From positions 1 to 34,093 of the forward strand of contig JAKDNL010000012.1 in assembly GCA_030451825.1 (NCBI GenBank): DNA of 34,093 nucleotides, in the 5' to 3' direction. The position numbers and the translations under genes were made by a program. This document shows positions 31,430-34,093 of the stretch, in pieces; position 1 is the first letter of the stretch, and each line of letters starts with the position of its first letter. A model generated the notes under the pieces. That model saw only the letters and a list, made by a program, of their open reading frames with translations. It had not been told where the DNA came from and did no database searches. This DNA is from Pseudonocardia sp. Its GTDB lineage: Bacteria; Actinomycetota; Actinomycetes; Mycobacteriales; Pseudonocardiaceae.

Positions 31430-32343
31430 GTGGAGCCCGAGGTGCGACTGCTGCGCTACTTCCTCGCCGTCGCCGAGGAGCTGAGCTTCACCCGCGCCGC
31501 GCGCAGGCTGCACATCGCCCAGCCCTCGCTGAGTGCCCAGATCCGCCGGCTCGAGTCGCAGCTCGGCGTCACCCTGCTACAGCGCGACACCCGCACGGTG
31601 TCGCTCACCCCCGGCGGTCGAGCGCTCTACGCGCGGGGGCCGGCCGCGATTGCTGCGCTGCAGCACGCCTGGGACGCCGCGCGCCAGGCCGGGATGGGGC
31701 TCACCGGGACACTGAGGCTCGCCTACACGCTCAGCGCCGGTTACGACACCGCGCCACAGCTGGTGGCTACCCTGCACGACCGCCACCCGGGCGTCGAGGT
31801 CATCACCGAGGTGCTGCCCACACCGTCGATCCTGCGCGCGATCCAGGATCGGCGGGCGGACGCCGGCCTGGCCCGGGCCCCGGCGCCGGCAGAGGGCGTA
31901 CGCCTGCAGACCGTGCGGCGCGACCGCCTCGGTGTGCTCGTGCGCATCGACCACCCACTCGCCGAGCTCGCCGAGGTCACGCTCACCGCGGTCGCGGAAC
32001 ACCCGGTCGCGATCCACCCGCGCACCGCCAACCCAGGGCACTACGACCTGATCACCGGGCTGTTCGCCCGCCGGGGGCTCGGCCGCGACTGGTCGAGCGA
32101 GACCTCTCCCTCTACGTCAGCCAGCAGACGGTCGGCGACGGCGGGGCCGCCGCCCTGGCCGGTGGTTCCACCACGGGTGGGCTCGCGGCGCACCTGCGCT
32201 GGGTGCCGCTGGCCGAGCCCGTGACGGTCCCGATGGTGCTCGTTCTTCCCGCCGTCGAGGTGTCGCCGGTGGCCGACAGCTTCGAGCGGGTCGCCCGAGA
32301 ACACGCCGCCGCCCTCCATTGGCTCGAACCCGACAGGTGGTGA
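31430..32343 (+). pseudogene. LysR-family transcriptional regulator, single-base frameshift
   Basis: GTG 31430, with GAGGGAG upstream, opens EPEVRLLRYFLAVAEELSF, then TRAARRLHIAQPSLSAQIRRLESQLG, a complete LysR HTH. The effector domain continues to GLFARRGLGRD. After 32089 one C is missing, and the expected LVERDLSLYVSQQTVGDGG, then RWVPLAEPVTVPMVLVLP, lies in the next frame, ending at the TGA at 32341-32343. Adding one base gives 304 residues, the family length. As written, the protein ends at 32224 with an unrelated tail. Cause: sequencing error or recent mutation. It is divergent from the LLM-type operon and presumably was its regulator. Confidence 0.87.
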
Positions 32344-32404
32344 TCAGGGCGGCGCAGTAGCCGTGGCGCGCCTGGCCGAGGCCGGCCGGGGTGAGCGGCG
32401 TGCT

Positions 32405-32896
32405 CTACCCCCGCTCCCGCCGGAGGGGGCCCCATCGTGTCAGCCAGGCTGGGCCGACCATGTTCGATGTACAGCGCACCCACGCCACCAGCTCGGCAAA
32501 ATAGCCAACGATCACCACAAGAAGGGCTACGGGCCTCGCACGGCCGACGGCGTCTGTCATCAGCGTGGTCAGGACAGGCTGCTCGGGGAGGAAGAGCAGT
32601 CCCGTGAGGCAAACCGCGACGACACAGATGATGAACGATAATGCGCCGGCGAGCAGCGGTCGGAGTGGCGCCCACGGCAGTGCGCGCCCGTCCGCACGCC
32701 GCCAGCCGTAGACGACGCCACCAACCAGGATGAAGGCGAGCCAGCCGAAGTTGGTGGAACTGAATGCGGAGATCCCGTGGAACTCGCCCCGGCCCACCGC
32801 GATGGCCACCGTCATGGCCGCCCCCACGACGGCGGCGGTAAGCCATGGCCAGCATCGTAGGCGTAGCGCAGCGCTGATCACGCGCAATTTCGGCAT
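32405..32896 (-). CDS. Small integral membrane protein of unknown function
   Basis: The protein has 163 residues from ATG 32896. It has about four hydrophobic helices (TAAVVGAAMTVAIAVG, WLAFILVGGVVYGW, LSFIICVVAVCLTGLLFLP, VALLVVIVGYFAELVAW). The start is uncertain: a GTG at 32977 would add 27 mostly polar residues, and neither start has a ribosome site. I do not recognise a family. It has no clear partner, being flanked by the LysR gene and the MetE-like remnant. Confidence 0.65.
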   Translation of the reverse strand: MPKLRVISAALRLRCWPWLTAAVVGAAMTVAIAVGRGEFHGISAFSSTNFGWLAFILVGGVVYGWRRADGRALPWAPLRPLLAGALSFIICVVAVCLTGLLFLPEQPVLTTLMTDAVGRARPVALLVVIVGYFAELVAWVRCTSNMVGPAWLTRWGPLRRERG

Positions 32897-33011
32897 GGTG
32901 AAGAGCGTCGTAGTGCGCAACGAGCCAGCGCCAGCGCCCGTCCCAGATATCAGGGGAGAACCAGGGTTGCCCCTCACAAGAGGTCAGGGTTTATGGAATC
33001 ACGGCCCCCAC

Positions 33012-33417
33012 TCAGCAGAGTGCGGCGTGCAGGCGCAGCAGGTCCGGAATCGTCGTCGGGTCACGCCGGCCCATTCCGCATTCGGTAGCGACCCCGAACG
33101 TCGGCAGGTGCCGGCGGCCCGCGGCGGCCCGCCGTGTGGCGCCCTCGACGCCGTCGGTGGCGTGTACGAGCCCGAGGTACACGACCGTCGCCGGGTCGAG
33201 GTCGAGCCCGCCCAACGGCGCGAAGTAGGCATCGTCGTCGCGGCCGCGGGGGACCGGCAGGTGGAACCAGGACACGTTCCGGTCCAGCGCCGCGCACAGC
33301 GCGTTGGCCGATCGGACGATCCAGGAGGTGTCGGTGGGCTCGACGAAGTGCGCGTGTTCGTAGTCGCCGTAACAGAGGTGGAACCCGACCTGGACACCGG
33401 CCGGCACCGCAGAGGCG
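33012..33417 (-). pseudogene. MetE-like (cobalamin-independent methionine synthase fold) remnant, C-terminal part
   Basis: The readable family part begins PAGVQVGFHLCYGDYEHAHF and continues TDTSWIVRSANALCAALDRN, WFHLPVPRGRDDDAYFAPL, VVYLGLVHATDGVEG, and ends with GVATECGMGRRDP. HLCYGD and the late ECGMGRR are zinc-ligand-type motifs of the MetE/UROD-like superfamily. These proteins are ~350-400 residues; only ~135 remain. The frame continues past 33417 on the - strand, but that part is antisense to a TetR gene and not family-like, so the gene has lost its first two-thirds at this point. Confidence 0.6.
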
Positions 33418-33897
33418 CTCAACCACTTCCCGGGCAAGCACGCGATCGCCTTCGAATGGACCGCGCGCCGACGTCGCCGGGCCGCAGCCGCGATGGCAGC
33501 AGTGGGTCCGAGCTCAACCACGGCCAACCAGCTGCGCGCGTACTTCCATGACCTGGCGCAGGTCAACAGTGACGAGTTCGCCACCACCCGGCAGCTGGTC
33601 GTCGCGTGGGTCCGCGGCGGAGGACCGATCGAGGACGACCCATGGCTTGCCAACGCGCTCGTCGACTGCGTACGCGACGGCCAGCGGAGCGGGGAGATCC
33701 GCGCCTCCTGCGACCCGTTCGACGCCGCGTGCCTGCTCCGGGACGCCTACCTCGGGGTGATCTTCCGCTGGGTGCGCCCGGTCCAGGACGAGATCTTCGA
33801 CCTCACGCCGGTCCTCGACCGGAGCATCGACATGGTGCTGGAAGGCGTCGTCGGACCGGGCACTGCCGGCCCACCGGCGCATCACGTCGGCCGGTGA
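33418..33897 (+). pseudogene. TetR-family regulator remnant, N-terminal HTH lost
   Basis: The frame reads LNHFPGKHAIAFEWTARRRR from 33418, which matches the end of the TetR recognition helix and the start of the next helix (usually NHFPGKEAL). It then continues DEFATTRQLVVAWVRGGG, ACLLRDAYLGVIFRW and LDRSIDMVLEGV, an intact ligand domain of ~120 residues to the TGA at 33895-33897. The first ~40 residues, which contain most of the DNA-binding domain, are missing. A protein could start at ATG 33493, but it would lack the HTH. The MetE-like remnant abuts it head-to-head. Confidence 0.68.
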
Positions 33898-33930
33898 CGT
33901 GTTCCCTACCGGCTCTCGAGGCGGGAACGG

Positions 33931-34093
33931 TCAGCCCGAGCCGGCCAGCTCGGCGATGATGGTCTTGGCCATCTCGACCGCTGGTGCGCGGCCGTCGGGC
34001 GACGGCGCGAGCGACGCCCACACCACGACCGAGGTCCTGGACTGCGGGTCGTAGCCGGCGAACGTGTTGAACCCGGGCAGCTCGCCGGTGTGA
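33931..34093 (-). CDS. Serine hydrolase (beta-lactamase / D,D-peptidase-like), C-terminal end only
   Basis: From the right edge, the - strand frame reads HTGELPGFNTFAGYDPQSR, then TSVVVWASLAPSPDGRAPAV and EMAKTIIAELAGSG before the TGA at 33931-33933. HTGELPGF is the third active-site box of the class C beta-lactamase/esterase group (normally GHTG). Only 53 residues are in the window; the Ser-x-x-Lys and Tyr boxes would be beyond 34093. Family role: peptidoglycan or ester or lactam hydrolysis, usually exported. The exact function is undetermined. Confidence 0.8.
   Translation of the reverse strand, partial: HTGELPGFNTFAGYDPQSRTSVVVWASLAPSPDGRAPAVEMAKTIIAELAGSG

Noticed and set aside
29648-32224. 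An 858-codon open frame on the + strand ending in the LysR sequence
   Set aside because: Residues before GTG 31430 are antisense to three good - strand genes and rich in Arg, Gly and Pro; the LysR protein starts at 31430.

Overview
The window is GC-rich, compact, and dense with regulators. The actinobacterial signatures are F420-dependent enzyme families (a TIGR03620-type LLM oxidoreductase and a PPOX-class F420 protein), many GTG starts, ATGA/GTGA stop-start overlaps, and several TetR or MarR genes without a visible ribosome site (possibly leaderless). A Pseudonocardiaceae-like actinomycete is my best guess, but that is inference. I see no rRNA, tRNA, CRISPR array, transposase or integrase. 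The window looks like a chromosomal accessory region built of small regulator-plus-target modules.

Layout, left to right. (1) The 3' end of a DECH-box helicase (1-989). (2) A TetR gene and a DHA2-type MFS exporter transcribed divergently around an AT-rich inverted repeat (1040-3338). (3) A membrane-anchored alpha/beta hydrolase and a short membrane ORF that abuts a TetR remnant (3123-5262). (4) A five-gene minus-strand operon: Asp/Glu-type racemase, polytopic membrane protein, FAD monooxygenase (frameshifted), amidase and D-amino-acid oxidase. A LysR gene is divergent from it (5311-12119). (5) A TetR gene overlapping a saccharopine-dehydrogenase-like NAD(P) protein, convergent with a Moco oxidoreductase of the sulfite oxidase fold (12217-14670). 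(6) An NmrA-like protein and a DUF1772-like membrane protein, divergent from a LysR plus alpha/beta hydrolase pair (14801-18600). (7) A cytochrome P450 and MFS operon divergent from a TetR gene, with three tandem 13-bp repeats between them (18602-21904).

(8) A TetR gene divergent from a cell-envelope operon: DUF3995 membrane protein, two secreted WPP-repeat (COG4315-like) proteins and a Tat-exported hemerythrin (21919-24958). A near-perfect 40-bp palindrome lies between them. This is the most unusual functional grouping in the window. (9) A MarR gene divergent from a frameshifted quinone oxidoreductase, with two matching palindromes (25133-26712). (10) A decayed DUF899 gene beside an intact one, followed by a PPOX-class protein (26728-28822). 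(11) An operon of F420 LLM enzyme, Sua5/YciO-like protein and DUF2306 membrane protein, divergent from a frameshifted LysR gene (28986-32343). (12) A membrane protein, then a head-to-head pair of truncated genes (MetE-like and TetR), and the 3' end of a serine hydrolase (32405-34093).

Two themes stand out. First, almost every module has its own regulator and a recognisable candidate operator between divergent genes. Second, there is damage: three single-base frameshifts in otherwise full-length genes, one heavily decayed duplicate, and two junctions (about 5048 and 33417) where two divergent genes have each lost their 5' part. The single-base shifts could be sequencing errors; the two junctions and the decayed DUF899 copy are harder to explain that way.
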